The notes under the pieces are model-generated. The model did not search any database. It was not told the origin of the DNA and worked only from the letters and a program-made list of their open reading frames with translations. DNA of 64,000 bases from assembly GCF_019038465.1 (NCBI RefSeq), contig NZ_JAFKRH010000031.1, positions 354,288 through 418,287 of the forward strand. Direction: 5' to 3'. Every line of letters starts with the position of its first letter. The stretch's first letter is position 1. A program made the position numbers and the translations under genes. This DNA comes from Synechococcus sp. CCY 0621 (GTDB lineage Bacteria > Cyanobacteriota > Cyanobacteriia > PCC-6307 > Cyanobiaceae). Of this stretch, positions 24,519 to 33,134 are shown one piece after another.

Positions 24519-25111
24519 CAGCGGGACGCCACCACTTCGCTGTTCAGTTCGTTGAAGCTCAAGGTGGCGCTGTTGCCGGAGCCAGGCGCCATAGGGATGC
24601 CGGTGGCCTCGCTCACGGCGGCGTTGATGGCATCGACGCTCACCTGACCGTGGCGATCGAAGACCACCCGGCCATCGCTGTTGATCACCACCACCTGGGG
24701 GATCAGGCCGTCCCAGTAATGGGCCGGATCAGCCACGCCGCCATCGGGCCGGTTCTGGAGCGGATCGGTGACCAGGGGGATCAGGTCGACGGCATTGCCC
24801 CAGACCCGCTGCAGCTCCGACACCACCGGCGAGAACTGTTTGCTGACGCTGCTGTCGTCGAGGTAGTAGACGATCACCGCCACCCGATGTTCCGCCAGGG
24901 ACTGGGCCAGGCTGCTGCGGGGCGGAACCAGGGAGCCGTTGCCGGCGTAGAGGGCGAAGATGTTGCCGTCGTAGCGGTCGTTCTCGAGGCTGGCTGCCGC
25001 CTCGCCCGGGGCCCAGAGCAGCCCCAGCACCACGGTCAGCAGCAGGGCCCAGAGGCCGGCGAGGGGCCGGGACAGCGAACGGGGCAAGGGGTGGCGGGCG
25101 TCTCGGCTCAT
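24518..25111 (-). CDS. Thylakoid photosystem I accumulation factor-like protein (thioredoxin fold)
   Basis: The 197-residue product has an N-terminal hydrophobic signal ([20 protein letters not shown]) and the conserved [20 protein letters not shown] and [12 protein letters not shown]. The thioredoxin-like part follows ([39 protein letters not shown]). I recall this family as a thylakoid factor needed for photosystem I accumulation. Positions where thioredoxins have CxxC read SVSK, and no other Cys pair exists, so it cannot be a dithiol oxidoreductase. The ATG at 25111 is chosen; a GTG at 25132 is also in frame. Confidence 0.8.
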   Translation of the reverse strand: MSRDARHPLPRSLSRPLAGLWALLLTVVLGLLWAPGEAAASLENDRYDGNIFALYAGNGSLVPPRSSLAQSLAEHRVAVIVYYLDDSSVSKQFSPVVSELQRVWGNAVDLIPLVTDPLQNRPDGGVADPAHYWDGLIPQVVVINSDGRVVFDRHGQVSVDAINAAVSEATGIPMAPGSGNSATLSFNELNSEVVASR

Positions 25112-25133
25112 TGTGCCCTGCACAGCGGCCACC

Positions 25134-26813
25134 TCAGCCGCGGTTGAGGCCCCGCCCCATCCCCTGGACGATGCCGCGACCCACCAGGCCGATGGCCTTG
25201 CCCAGCACCTGGGTCAGCAGCACCACAAGCAGATCCCCCAGGCGCTTCAGCAGGCTCTGCAGCTGGGGGGCCAGGGCATCGCGGGCCTCCAGGGCCAGAG
25301 TGACCGCCTGCTGCACCCAGCCGAGCTGGCGCAGTTCGGCGTCGCGGGGCTCGGTGAGATCCACACAGTCGATGGCTCCGGCCCCGAGGCGAAACAGGGG
25401 ACGCCGACTCTCATAAAGGTGGATCGGACGGTCGAACCAGCTGGTCCAGCGCTGCTGGGCATTGAGCTGGTTGCGCAGTCGCTCCAGGTTGCGGGTGGCC
25501 AGCAGCTCGGGACGCAGAAGGTAGCGGCGCAGTTCGGGCCATTCGGCGCAGGCCGCCAGCACCTCGGCGCTGATCAGTTCGGCGCTGCGCACCAGCCAGT
25601 TGCTGAGCAGCAGCTCCAGATAGAGGACGGCCTGGGGCTCATCCGGAGCCAGCAGCTGGCCGTCCACCAGCAGCGGACGGGCCTGCAGCAGCGGCGTGAG
25701 CATGGCCACCGGATCGGGCAGTTCCTGGTCGTCGTCGGCAAAGGCGCTGCGGTGCAGGAGGGTCTCCGCCACCGGGCGGAGCTTGCCGTCCATGGGCAGC
25801 TGCACGTAGGAGCCCGCCATGTGGCGCAGGGCCTGCTGACGCAGTTCCGGCTGGAGCTCCTTCCAGAGCCGCTGCAGCTGTTCACCGTGGGGGTCGTCCT
25901 GCAGCAACCGACTGCGCAGCCGGTCGAACTGCTCCAGCAGCCCCAGCAGCAGATCGCTGCGGCGGGAGGCGTGCAGACCATCGAGGGCCAGAAGCTGGCC
26001 GCTGTTGTTGCTGGGTCCGGCGGCGGCGGCCTGCTTCAGCCGTTCCCGCAGGGCCTCCCAGAGGCCCTCGGCGGTGCGCTGCCGCAGGGTGATCGCCACC
26101 CCCCCTTGGCCCATGGCGGCGGACTGGCTGTCTGTAGCGACGGGGGCGACCGGTTCAGGGCCGATCGGCTCGCCCCAGGCCAGGCTGAGCGGACCCCAGA
26201 GCCACAGCAGCAGACGCCGGGCCTGGCGCAGCTCCCGCACCCGGCCCTCCAGCAGCAGCAAAGGCAGCAGCTGGACCGGCGGTGGGTCGAGCAGCCGCAG
26301 ACAAAGGCGCAGTTCGGCATCGATCTGCTGCAGCCCGCTCATCAGCAACCACTGGCCCAGGCCCATGGGCACGGTGGAGGTGGCCGCAGAGGCCTGGTGG
26401 ACGGCACCGATGGCCAGCACCCGGCCACCGGCCAGCACGGTCGTGACGGCCTCCCGCAGGCTGTCGGCGTCGGCCTGCTCGATCAGGCCCTGGGCCGGCA
26501 GTTGCAGCAGAACATCGCTGGCGTAGGGATGGTGATCCGGCAGCAGCAGCAACAGCGGCGCCGGATGCCAGCGTTCCAGCAGACGGCGGCTCTCGGCATC
26601 GAGCGCCTGGGGTTCCGGGAGGACGCCGAGGCACCAGATGATCAGCTGGGGTGAGCCCTGCAACGCGTCAGCGTCCACCACCCGACAACCGCTCCAACCG
26701 CTGGCCTCGCCGCCGGTGGCGGGGGCCTCAAGCCAGCTGGTCAGGCCCGCACGCTGCAGGGGTTCGGCGAACAGCAGCAGCTGGGGGAGGGGCTGTGCCG
26801 GACGTCGAGGCAC
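25134..26813 (-). CDS. DUF3685 domain protein
   Basis: The 559-residue protein starts with a receiver-like part (LLLFAEPLQRAGLTSWLEA, LIIWCLGVLP, LLLLPDHHPYASDVLLQLPA, GGRVLAIG) without clear phosphoacceptor residues in the usual places. The bulk is a helical cyanobacterial domain I recall as DUF3685 (LRQQALRHMAGSYVQLPMDG, LLELLLSNWLVRSAEL in near form, RPIHLYESRRPLFRL, TQVLGKAIGLVGRGIVQGMG). A role in transcription or in plastid-type division is not supported by anything visible here. It precedes the PSI factor and fumC by 22 bases on the same strand. Confidence 0.8.
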   Translation of the reverse strand: MPRRPAQPLPQLLLFAEPLQRAGLTSWLEAPATGGEASGWSGCRVVDADALQGSPQLIIWCLGVLPEPQALDAESRRLLERWHPAPLLLLLPDHHPYASDVLLQLPAQGLIEQADADSLREAVTTVLAGGRVLAIGAVHQASAATSTVPMGLGQWLLMSGLQQIDAELRLCLRLLDPPPVQLLPLLLLEGRVRELRQARRLLLWLWGPLSLAWGEPIGPEPVAPVATDSQSAAMGQGGVAITLRQRTAEGLWEALRERLKQAAAAGPSNNSGQLLALDGLHASRRSDLLLGLLEQFDRLRSRLLQDDPHGEQLQRLWKELQPELRQQALRHMAGSYVQLPMDGKLRPVAETLLHRSAFADDDQELPDPVAMLTPLLQARPLLVDGQLLAPDEPQAVLYLELLLSNWLVRSAELISAEVLAACAEWPELRRYLLRPELLATRNLERLRNQLNAQQRWTSWFDRPIHLYESRRPLFRLGAGAIDCVDLTEPRDAELRQLGWVQQAVTLALEARDALAPQLQSLLKRLGDLLVVLLTQVLGKAIGLVGRGIVQGMGRGLNRG

Positions 26814-26839
26814 GTTGTCAGGGGAAGAATGGGCCGACC

Positions 26840-27358
26840 TTAACCAAGCCGGCCGCTTTTCTCCAGTGCTGGCCGGGGATGGCCGGAGAGATGCAGGGTG
26901 TACGACTCGATCGCGAACCCGGTCTGCGCTTCGATCTGCTGCAGGAGGTTTGCGGGAAGCAGCACATCGAGATCAAGAATCTCGCCTGATTGGGTGCAGG
27001 TGAGATGGCTGTGGGGGTCGGCGCGGTAGCCATAAAGCCGGCCATTGGCCCGCTCGAGGCATTCGATCACACCGGCCGATTGCAAGGCCTCAAGATTCTG
27101 ATAAACGGAGGTGTGGCCGATGTGGCGCCCCTGGTCGTTGAGCTTCTCGAAGATGTCCCGGGCGGAAAGATGGCTTTTCTCGGCCCACAACAGATCGAGC
27201 ACCATGCGCCGCTGGCGACTCAGCCGCATGCCCAGATCTCGGCAGCGCTGATACACCTCTTCCACATGGCTAAGAGCTGGGGTCAGCGTCTGACGACCAC
27301 CGCCTTCGCCGCGGCTGGCGCCGCCCGTGGTGGAGGGGGTGGTCGTGGTGGGATGCAA
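26840..27358 (-). CDS. Fur/PerR-family transcriptional regulator
   Basis: The 172-residue protein has the Fur winged helix (GMRLSRQRRMVLDLLWAEK, HLSARDIFEKL, GHTSVYQNLEALQSAGVIEC) and the dimerisation domain start HSHLTCTQSGEILDL. The usual structural-zinc CxxC is CTQS here, with only one Cys left and no second pair at the C-terminus, while the regulatory histidines are kept. Cyanobacteria carry several Fur paralogues (iron, zinc, peroxide); the sequence does not decide which this is. It could act on the feo/ferritin genes 19 kb away, which is inference only. The first 25 residues are low complexity and the true start may lie further in. Confidence 0.88.
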   Translation of the reverse strand: MHPTTTTPSTTGGASRGEGGGRQTLTPALSHVEEVYQRCRDLGMRLSRQRRMVLDLLWAEKSHLSARDIFEKLNDQGRHIGHTSVYQNLEALQSAGVIECLERANGRLYGYRADPHSHLTCTQSGEILDLDVLLPANLLQQIEAQTGFAIESYTLHLSGHPRPALEKSGRLG

Positions 27359-27441
27359 CCGCTGCCGCCATAAACGATGGTTCTGTTATAGGGCAGTTGC
27401 ACCAACACCGGCACGGGCCACCCTCCCGGCGGCGGCGGGGT

Positions 27442-28203
27442 TCAGGCGATCGGCAGCTGCAAGGGATCCTGCAGCCGCTGCTCCCCGATGGCCTGCAGGG
27501 CTTCCGCCAGATCCACCCGGCCGTCGTACAGCGCCCGTCCCACGATCACCCCCGTCACACCGTGGGATTCCAGGCTCAGCAGGCTCAGCAGATCGGTCAG
27601 ACACCCCACACCGCCAGAAGCGATCACCGGCAGGGAGGAGGCATGGGCCATGGCCCTCAGGGCCGTCAGGTTGGGTCCCTCCAGGGTGCCGTCGGTGGCG
27701 ATGTCGGTGCTGATGATCGCCGCCACGCCCGTGCCCTCCAGGCTGGCGGCCAGCACGGTGGCTTCCACCGTGCTCTGCTCGATCCAGCCGCGGGTGGCCA
27801 CCATGCCCTCCTTGGCATCGATTCCCACCACGATCCGGCCGGGATGGCGGCCGGCCAGGTCGCGCACCAGCTCCGGGTTCTCCACGGCGACCGTGCCGAG
27901 GATCACCCGGTCCACACCCCAGCCCAGCAGCTGCTCGGCCCGTTCCACCGAGCGCACGCCTCCCCCCAGCTGCACCGGAATCGAGAGGGCCGCGGCGATG
28001 GCCTGCACGGCGCCGTCGTTGCAGGGAGTTCCGCTCCTGGCCCCGTCGAGATCCACCAGGTGCAGCCGCGTGGCCCCCTGGCGCTGCCATTCCAGGGCCT
28101 GGGCCACAGGGTCGTCGTTAAAGCGGGTGACACGGTCGTAGTCGCCCTGATGCAGACGCACGCAATGCCCATCGAGCAGATCGATGGCGGGAATGACTTG
28201 CAT
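27442..28203 (-). CDS. hisA: HisA, phosphoribosylformimino-5-aminoimidazole carboxamide ribotide isomerase
   Basis: The 253-residue TIM-barrel enzyme performs the fourth step of histidine synthesis (Amadori rearrangement). It shows [20 protein letters not shown] with the catalytic Asp, [51 protein letters not shown] with the second catalytic Asp, and VIASGGVG. The ATG at 28203 gives the exact canonical N-terminus. It runs alone on the minus strand behind the divergent small gene at 28243. Confidence 0.97.
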   Translation of the reverse strand: MQVIPAIDLLDGHCVRLHQGDYDRVTRFNDDPVAQALEWQRQGATRLHLVDLDGARSGTPCNDGAVQAIAAALSIPVQLGGGVRSVERAEQLLGWGVDRVILGTVAVENPELVRDLAGRHPGRIVVGIDAKEGMVATRGWIEQSTVEATVLAASLEGTGVAAIISTDIATDGTLEGPNLTALRAMAHASSLPVIASGGVGCLTDLLSLLSLESHGVTGVIVGRALYDGRVDLAEALQAIGEQRLQDPLQLPIA

Positions 28204-28242
28204 GACCAGGGGACAGGGCCGCTCTGGGATCCATCCTGTGCC

Positions 28243-28503
28243 ATGACGCTGCCCAAGGGCCCTGACCCGATGACGCTCTCCCCTCCCGCGCTCGCAGCGG
28301 ATGACTGGCGCCGCCTCCGGGATGCGCTCCGCTACCAGGGCAGAGATCTCCATCACCGCTCCTATGCGGTCACGTCCCGGCGGCGAGAGCTGCTCTGGGA
28401 GGAAATGGACCGCTGCCTGGCGTTGGCCGATCGCATCGAGGCCCACCTGGAGCAGCTCAGCACGGCCGCCCTCGATCCGGAGGTCGAAACGACCGGCGAC
28501 TGA
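28243..28503 (+). CDS. Small hypothetical protein
   Basis: The 86-residue soluble protein is helical and charged in its central part ([20 protein letters not shown], then [20 protein letters not shown]). No family was recognised. A second in-frame ATG at 28270 is an equally good start. It lies divergent from hisA and 89 bases before the next secreted protein on the same strand. The opposite frame is a continuation of the hisA frame upstream of its start and is not likely to be used. Confidence 0.5.
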   Translation: MTLPKGPDPMTLSPPALAADDWRRLRDALRYQGRDLHHRSYAVTSRRRELLWEEMDRCLALADRIEAHLEQLSTAALDPEVETTGD

Positions 28504-28592
28504 GAGGGGCAGCGGCAGCGTCCTGGCTCGGAAGGACGTAACTTGCCTCCATCCGCAGGCGACGGCACTCGCCAGGCCTCCGTCTCTCGCCG

Positions 28593-29342
28593 ATGTCGCC
28601 GCTGCGGCCGCTTGTTGTTCTGCTGCTGATCGGCTGCTGCAGCCCTGCCCTGGCCCAGCCCCTGCCCCCCCCGCCGGTGGCGGCGCCGTTGCCACCGCCC
28701 CGCTCCCTGCTGGGTCCTGATGGTCCCGATCCCCGCGACAGGCCTCCCCCCCTGGCGCCACCCGGTTCGGTGATTCCACCGATCAACCGTGCCGATGCCC
28801 GCCTGGAGGCGGCGCTGCGGGCTCGCCTGTTCGCCGGGCCAGTGGCGGCCAGCCCGGCGGCGGCCGGCGATTCGGATCAGACCGAATGGGAACAGGCCCG
28901 CGCCACGGCCCTGCGCCCCGTCTGCGCCGACGTGGGGCCCCTGCGCTACCTGCACAACCGCATCGATCTGGACGGCGACGGCCGACTGGAGACCGTGGCG
29001 GTGGTGGTGGGCTCCTTCGCCTGTGCCAGCGGCGGCTGCAGCCTGCTGGTGTTCCGTGACGTCGACGGCAGCCTGGAGCTGGTGGCGGAGAACGGCCTGT
29101 TCCAGTCGCCCCTGACGGTGATCAGCAACCGCCACCGGGGCTGGCTGGATCTCACTTTGCCCGCCAGCCTCCATGGCGCCCCCGACGGCCTCAAGGAACT
29201 GCGCTTCGATGGCCGCACCTACCGGCCCGTACCGCTGCCGGGGACCGAGGGCAGCAGCACGGGGCCACCGGGAACGGTGGTGCTGGAACTGCTGCCCCTG
29301 CCCTTCGAACGCCTGGGCCACCCCCTGCCCTGCGGCCCCTGA
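28593..29342 (+). CDS. Secreted hypothetical protein with proline-rich linker
   Basis: The 249-residue product has a signal peptide ([18 protein letters not shown]), about 50 residues rich in proline, and a C-terminal domain with an EF/FG-GAP-like calcium loop [17 protein letters not shown], two cysteines ([10 protein letters not shown]) and [14 protein letters not shown]. Similar short domains occur in secreted cyanobacterial proteins of unknown role. It is 38 bases before the CSP41-like gene on the same strand. Confidence 0.65.
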   Translation: MSPLRPLVVLLLIGCCSPALAQPLPPPPVAAPLPPPRSLLGPDGPDPRDRPPPLAPPGSVIPPINRADARLEAALRARLFAGPVAASPAAAGDSDQTEWEQARATALRPVCADVGPLRYLHNRIDLDGDGRLETVAVVVGSFACASGGCSLLVFRDVDGSLELVAENGLFQSPLTVISNRHRGWLDLTLPASLHGAPDGLKELRFDGRTYRPVPLPGTEGSSTGPPGTVVLELLPLPFERLGHPLPCGP

Positions 29343-29380
29343 TCCCGGCCGGCCGCTTGAATGGCGCTCACCGACGCGGC

Positions 29381-30304
29381 ATGGCGATGAGGATCCTGGT
29401 GATGGGCGGCACCCGCTTCGTGGGTCGACCCCTGGTCAACCGCCTGCTGGACGCGGGCCATGAGCTCACGCTGTTCACCCGCGGGCGCCAGCCCGTGCCG
29501 GAGGGGATCGAACATCTGCAGGGCGACCGCAGCAGCGCCGAAGGCCTGGCGGCCCTGCAGGACCGTCCCTTCGATGTGATCGTCGACAGCTCCGGCCGCA
29601 CCCAGGAGGACACCCGCCAGGTGATCGAGCGCACCGGCCCCCCTTCCCACCGGCTCGTGTACGTGAGTTCGGCCGGTGTGTACGCCGACAGCGAGCTCTG
29701 GCCCCTCGACGAGGACTCCCCCACCGATCCCCAGAGCCGTCACGCCGGCAAGCTCGACACCGAAGCCTGGCTGCGCCAGGAGGGCATCCCCTTCACCAGC
29801 TTCCGGCCCACCTACATCGTGGGGCCAGGCAACTACAACCCTGTGGAGAGCTGGTTCTTCGATCGCATCGTGCACGGCCGGCCGGTGCCCCTCCCCGGTG
29901 ACGGCAGCACCATCACCCAGCTGGGCCACGTGGCCGACCTGGCCGCTGCCATGGCCCGCTGCATCGAGGTGGAGGCCGCCGCCAACCGCATCTACAACTG
30001 CACCGGCTCCCAGGGCATCAGCTTCCGGGGGCTGGTGGCCGCCGCTGCTCGCGCCTGCGGCACCGATCCGGAGGCAGTGGAGATCCGCAGCTTCGATCCC
30101 GCCGGCCTCGACAAGAAGGCCCGCAAGGCGTTCCCGCTGCGCCTGGCCCATTTCCTCACCGACACGCACCGGGTGCGACGGGAGCTGGCCTGGGAGCCGG
30201 CCTTCGACCTGGAGGCCACCCTCGCCGACAGCTACACCAACGACTACGCCCTGCGGATGCCCACCACGCCCGACTTCAGCGGCGACGAGGCCCTGCTGGG
30301 CTGA
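29381..30304 (+). CDS. NAD-dependent epimerase/dehydratase, CSP41-like
   Basis: The 307-residue extended-SDR protein has RILVMGGTRFVGRPLVNRLL, FDVIVDSSGRTQEDT, VYVSSAGVYAD, a C-terminal substrate domain and TRFVG, the variant typical of chloroplast stem-loop RNA-binding proteins CSP41a/b and their cyanobacterial relatives. The catalytic YxxxK is not present in the usual position after the serine strand (SRHAGKLDTE follows), as in the CSP41 group. A role in RNA or ribosome binding is inferred from the plastid proteins. The start is ATG at 29381; the next ATG is two codons later. Confidence 0.85.
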   Translation: MAMRILVMGGTRFVGRPLVNRLLDAGHELTLFTRGRQPVPEGIEHLQGDRSSAEGLAALQDRPFDVIVDSSGRTQEDTRQVIERTGPPSHRLVYVSSAGVYADSELWPLDEDSPTDPQSRHAGKLDTEAWLRQEGIPFTSFRPTYIVGPGNYNPVESWFFDRIVHGRPVPLPGDGSTITQLGHVADLAAAMARCIEVEAAANRIYNCTGSQGISFRGLVAAAARACGTDPEAVEIRSFDPAGLDKKARKAFPLRLAHFLTDTHRVRRELAWEPAFDLEATLADSYTNDYALRMPTTPDFSGDEALLG

Positions 30305-30516
30305 GGAATTGACGATGTGTTGCGGAACTGGACGGTTCCCCACACAGTTCTGATCCAATTCGCCTGTGGGCCCTCAGGACTGCCAGATTTTGTTCACCCA
30401 CGCAGGGGAGGGCCAGTCGCATGGGTGTGGCCAGTGTGGTCCGTGGTCGTGCCCAGCCAGACCACCCCGCCGATCGCTGCGGGATTCACGCCAGCCAGTG
30501 AAGACGATATGGGGTC

Positions 30517-31233
30517 ATGAGACGTCTTTTACCCTTGGCGATGCGTCAGGAGATCCGCCATGGCTGGCGCCTTTGGAAGGATCGCCTGAACGGGATCACG
30601 TTCGACCAAGCAACGGGCCCCCTGGAGAGGCGCTCCGCCGTTGGTCTCACCCAGCCGATCCTGCCGAGCGACTTCTTTGAAAACAAGATCGCCAACATCA
30701 ACCGGGGTGCCGCGTTGCTTGATGGCTCGCTGATTGGTGCCAACAGGAGCTGGTCCTTCTGGCACCACATCAGCCGTCCCAATGCAGCCAATGGATTTCT
30801 TCCGGGGCGAAACATTGTCAAGGGCAAGCTCGTTGCCCTCAGCGGTGGTGGGCTTTGCCAGCTGTCCTCGATGGTCTACCACCTGGCCCTGCTGGGTGGG
30901 TTGACCGTGCTGGAACGCCATTCCCACAGCCTGGATATCTATGAAGAGGACCAACGCTTCACGCCGTTGGGTGCCGACGCCACGGTGGTGTGGGGATTCA
31001 AGGACCTGCGACTTCACAATCCCCACTCTTTTCGTGTCGCCTTTGGATTCAGAGTCGAGCGAAACCGCTTGATTGGCGAGCTCCTCGCCGATGCCAACCT
31101 GACGGCCCGCCACGTCGAGTTTGTTCGTGTCAACCTCGAAAAGCCCTGGATTCAGGTCAACACGATGGTCAACCAGCGCCTTCAGGTCTCCACGGTGTAC
31201 GAACAGAAACAAGGCCTGCAGGTCGTCACCTAA
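30517..31233 (+). CDS. VanW-family protein
   Basis: The 238-residue protein shows the VanW domain: ENKIANINRGAALLDGSLI, WSFWHHISRPNAANGFLPGR, LSGGGLCQLSSMVYHLALLG and ERHSHSLDIY. No signal peptide or membrane segment is visible, unlike many VanW proteins of Gram-positive bacteria. Its role is unknown even where it accompanies vancomycin resistance genes, and no other van gene is near. The upstream 212 bases carry no gene. GC content is lower than in the flanking genes. Confidence 0.9.
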   Translation: MRRLLPLAMRQEIRHGWRLWKDRLNGITFDQATGPLERRSAVGLTQPILPSDFFENKIANINRGAALLDGSLIGANRSWSFWHHISRPNAANGFLPGRNIVKGKLVALSGGGLCQLSSMVYHLALLGGLTVLERHSHSLDIYEEDQRFTPLGADATVVWGFKDLRLHNPHSFRVAFGFRVERNRLIGELLADANLTARHVEFVRVNLEKPWIQVNTMVNQRLQVSTVYEQKQGLQVVT

Positions 31234-31283
31234 CCCCAGGGTCTTGTGCTCTTCGCTGTCATCGCTGACGACATGCGCCCGTC

Positions 31284-31844
31284 TCAGCGGCGCGCATCGG
31301 CCCGCAGGTACCCCAGTGCCGAGCTGAGCGCCAGCAGCAGCGACGGCCAGAACAACCACCAGCCAGCGCCATGCAGCAGGCGCACCAGCGGCGCGCCCTG
31401 ACCCAGGCCCCAGGACGGCGGCCAGAGCAGCAGCAGCAGGGAAAGGAACTGCAGGATCGTCTTGGCCTTGCCCCCCAGGGAGGCGGGGCCGCCGCTGCCC
31501 TGGCCGGCCCGCCAGCCGGAGATCAGCAGCTCCCTGGCCAGCAGCAGCCATACCGCCCACAGGGGCAGGCCTCCGGTGTGGGCCAGCCACAGCAGGGGGG
31601 CGCTGATCAGGATCTTGTCGGTAAGGGGATCAAGCCTGGCCCCCCACACCGAGCCACCGCCGGCCCGGCGGGCCAGGGCGCCGTCGGCCCAATCGCTCAG
31701 GCCGCCCAGCAGCAGCAGCCCCCAGGCCAGGGCGGGCTGGCCGCCGGCCAAGGCCAGCAGCAGCGGCAACCCCAGCACGGCCCGGGCAAGCGTCAGCAGG
31801 TCAGCGAGGCGTCGCAGGGGAGGGGTCCCGTTCAGCAGCAGAAT
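31284..31844 (-). CDS. pgsA: CDP-alcohol phosphatidyltransferase, PgsA-type
   Basis: The membrane enzyme (about 187 residues) makes phosphatidylglycerol phosphate from CDP-diacylglycerol; phosphatidylglycerol is essential for photosystems. The CDP-OH motif is complete: DWADGALARR followed by GARLDPLTDK. Several membrane helices follow (ISAPLLWLAHTGGLPLWAVW, LLARELLIS, ILQFLSLLLLLWPP). No ATG, GTG or TTG in frame lies near the expected start, LRRLADLLTLARAVLG; candidates are an ATT at 31844 and CTG codons just after it. The frame is open far upstream but there it is antisense to the CBS gene. Confidence 0.88.
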   Translation of the reverse strand: MLLLNGTPPLRRLADLLTLARAVLGLPLLLALAGGQPALAWGLLLLGGLSDWADGALARRAGGGSVWGARLDPLTDKILISAPLLWLAHTGGLPLWAVWLLLARELLISGWRAGQGSGGPASLGGKAKTILQFLSLLLLLWPPSWGLGQGAPLVRLLHGAGWWLFWPSLLLALSSALGYLRADARR

Positions 31845-31865
31845 GCCATCACCGAGGAGATCCGC

Positions 31866-32333
31866 ATGGTCGTCGAGCGCAGCGTGGCCGAAGTGATGAC
31901 CAGCCCCGTGCTGAGTGTCGCCACCACCACGCCCCTGCAGGAGGCCGTGCAGCTGATGAGCGACCACCACATCAGTGGCCTGCCGGTGCTCGATGAGCTC
32001 GGAGCCCTGGTGGGGGAACTCAGCGAGCAGGACCTGATGGTGCGCGAGAGCGGCTTCGATGCCGGGCCCTACGTGATGCTGCTTGATGCCGTCATCTACC
32101 TGCGCAACCCGCTCGACTGGGACAAGCAGGTGCACCAGGTGCTGGGCAGCACGGTGGGGGACGTGATGGGCTCCAAGCCCCACAGCTGCCCCTCATCCAC
32201 CAGCCTGCCCCAGGCCGCCCGCCAGCTGCACGACCGTGGCACCCAACGCCTGTTCGTGCTCGACGACAAGGAGGCGCTGGTGGGGGTGCTCACCCGCGGC
32301 GACGTGGTGCGGGCCCTGGCCACCGAAAGCTGA
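31866..32333 (+). CDS. Tandem CBS domain protein
   Basis: The 155-residue soluble protein consists of two CBS domains (VAEVMTSPVLSVATTTPLQE and HHISGLPVLDELGALVGELS in the first; TVGDVMGSKPHSCPSSTSLP and GTQRLFVLDDKEALVGVLTR in the second). Such pairs bind adenine nucleotides and report energy state to a partner. The spacer between the two domains contains a conserved YVMLLDAVIYLRNP. It is divergent from pgsA with about 20 bases between the start regions, so the control regions of the two genes overlap. Confidence 0.9.
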   Translation: MVVERSVAEVMTSPVLSVATTTPLQEAVQLMSDHHISGLPVLDELGALVGELSEQDLMVRESGFDAGPYVMLLDAVIYLRNPLDWDKQVHQVLGSTVGDVMGSKPHSCPSSTSLPQAARQLHDRGTQRLFVLDDKEALVGVLTRGDVVRALATES

Positions 32334-32343
32334 ACGTCCCCGA

Positions 32344-33024
32344 TCAGGCGGCCCCCCTCTGGGCTCTCCGGAGCTGGGGAGAAGGGTTCCAGGCGATGAC
32401 GGCACCGTCCGCCACGAGCCAGAGCGCCTCACCCCGGGGGCAGGGCTGGCCCCCCGTCAAGGCGCCGAACGCCGGCAGCACCAGCTGCTCCAGCGCAGGG
32501 TCGTAGGCGAAGCATGGCAACCGCAACCGGTCGGCGCCACGGCCCACCAGGGCCACCGGATGGCGGTGGCCGCAGACATTCAGCCGGCCGGCCGTGGGCT
32601 CCGGGGCATGGCTCAGCCACAGGGGGCCCATGGTCAAGGAGGGCTCCTGGACCAGGCCTTCCAGCCAGCTGCCCCGTTCGTGATTGCCGCCGATCAGCCG
32701 CAGGGGACAGCCCAGCAGGGAGGGCAGGGCCGCCAGCTTCTGGCGCAGCTCCTCGGTGAGGCCAAGGCGGTTATGGATCAGGTCGCCGAGCACCACCACC
32801 TGGCGGGGCTGGAGCCGGTGGGCCACCGCCAGCAGGGCATTGAGGGTGGCGGCATCACCGTCGCTGGGCAGCGGGATGCCCTGGCACTGAAAGGATTCCG
32901 CCTTGCCCAGGTGCAGATCTGCCAGCAGCAGCAGCCGCTGCTGCGGATCCCAGGCGGCCTTCTCCGCCAGCAGCTCCAGGCGGTGGCCCCGCCAGGGGAA
33001 AGCAGCGGCGGCAGGAGCATTCAC
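32344..33024 (-). CDS. pdeM: PdeM-type metallophosphoesterase (ligase-associated DNA repair set)
   Basis: The 226-residue protein has the calcineurin-like motifs LLADLHLGKAESF, VVVLGDLIHNRLG, LIGGNHERG and CGHRHPVALV. The match is to PdeM, a phosphoesterase that elsewhere travels with an ATP-dependent DNA ligase and a Lhr-type helicase; neither is visible here. The GTG at 33024 is chosen (VNAPAAAAFPWRG); the frame continues to 33123 with arginine-rich sequence. The gene faces the CBS gene tail-to-tail. Confidence 0.85.
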   Translation of the reverse strand: MNAPAAAAFPWRGHRLELLAEKAAWDPQQRLLLLADLHLGKAESFQCQGIPLPSDGDAATLNALLAVAHRLQPRQVVVLGDLIHNRLGLTEELRQKLAALPSLLGCPLRLIGGNHERGSWLEGLVQEPSLTMGPLWLSHAPEPTAGRLNVCGHRHPVALVGRGADRLRLPCFAYDPALEQLVLPAFGALTGGQPCPRGEALWLVADGAVIAWNPSPQLRRAQRGAA

Positions 33025-33134
33025 GCTTTCGACTGCGGGGCGCCGTGGAGGATGACGGACATGGCGTGATCGAAGGGAGAAACGGAGCGGGGCCATTCTC
33101 TCCGCCCAGACTCTCTGGAGCACGGCACACCCCG

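Noticed and set aside
30517..31233. VanW taken as evidence for glycopeptide resistance
   Set aside because: VanW alone is widespread and of unknown function; there is no vanA/B ligase, vanH or vanX here, and Gram-negative cells are not the usual target.
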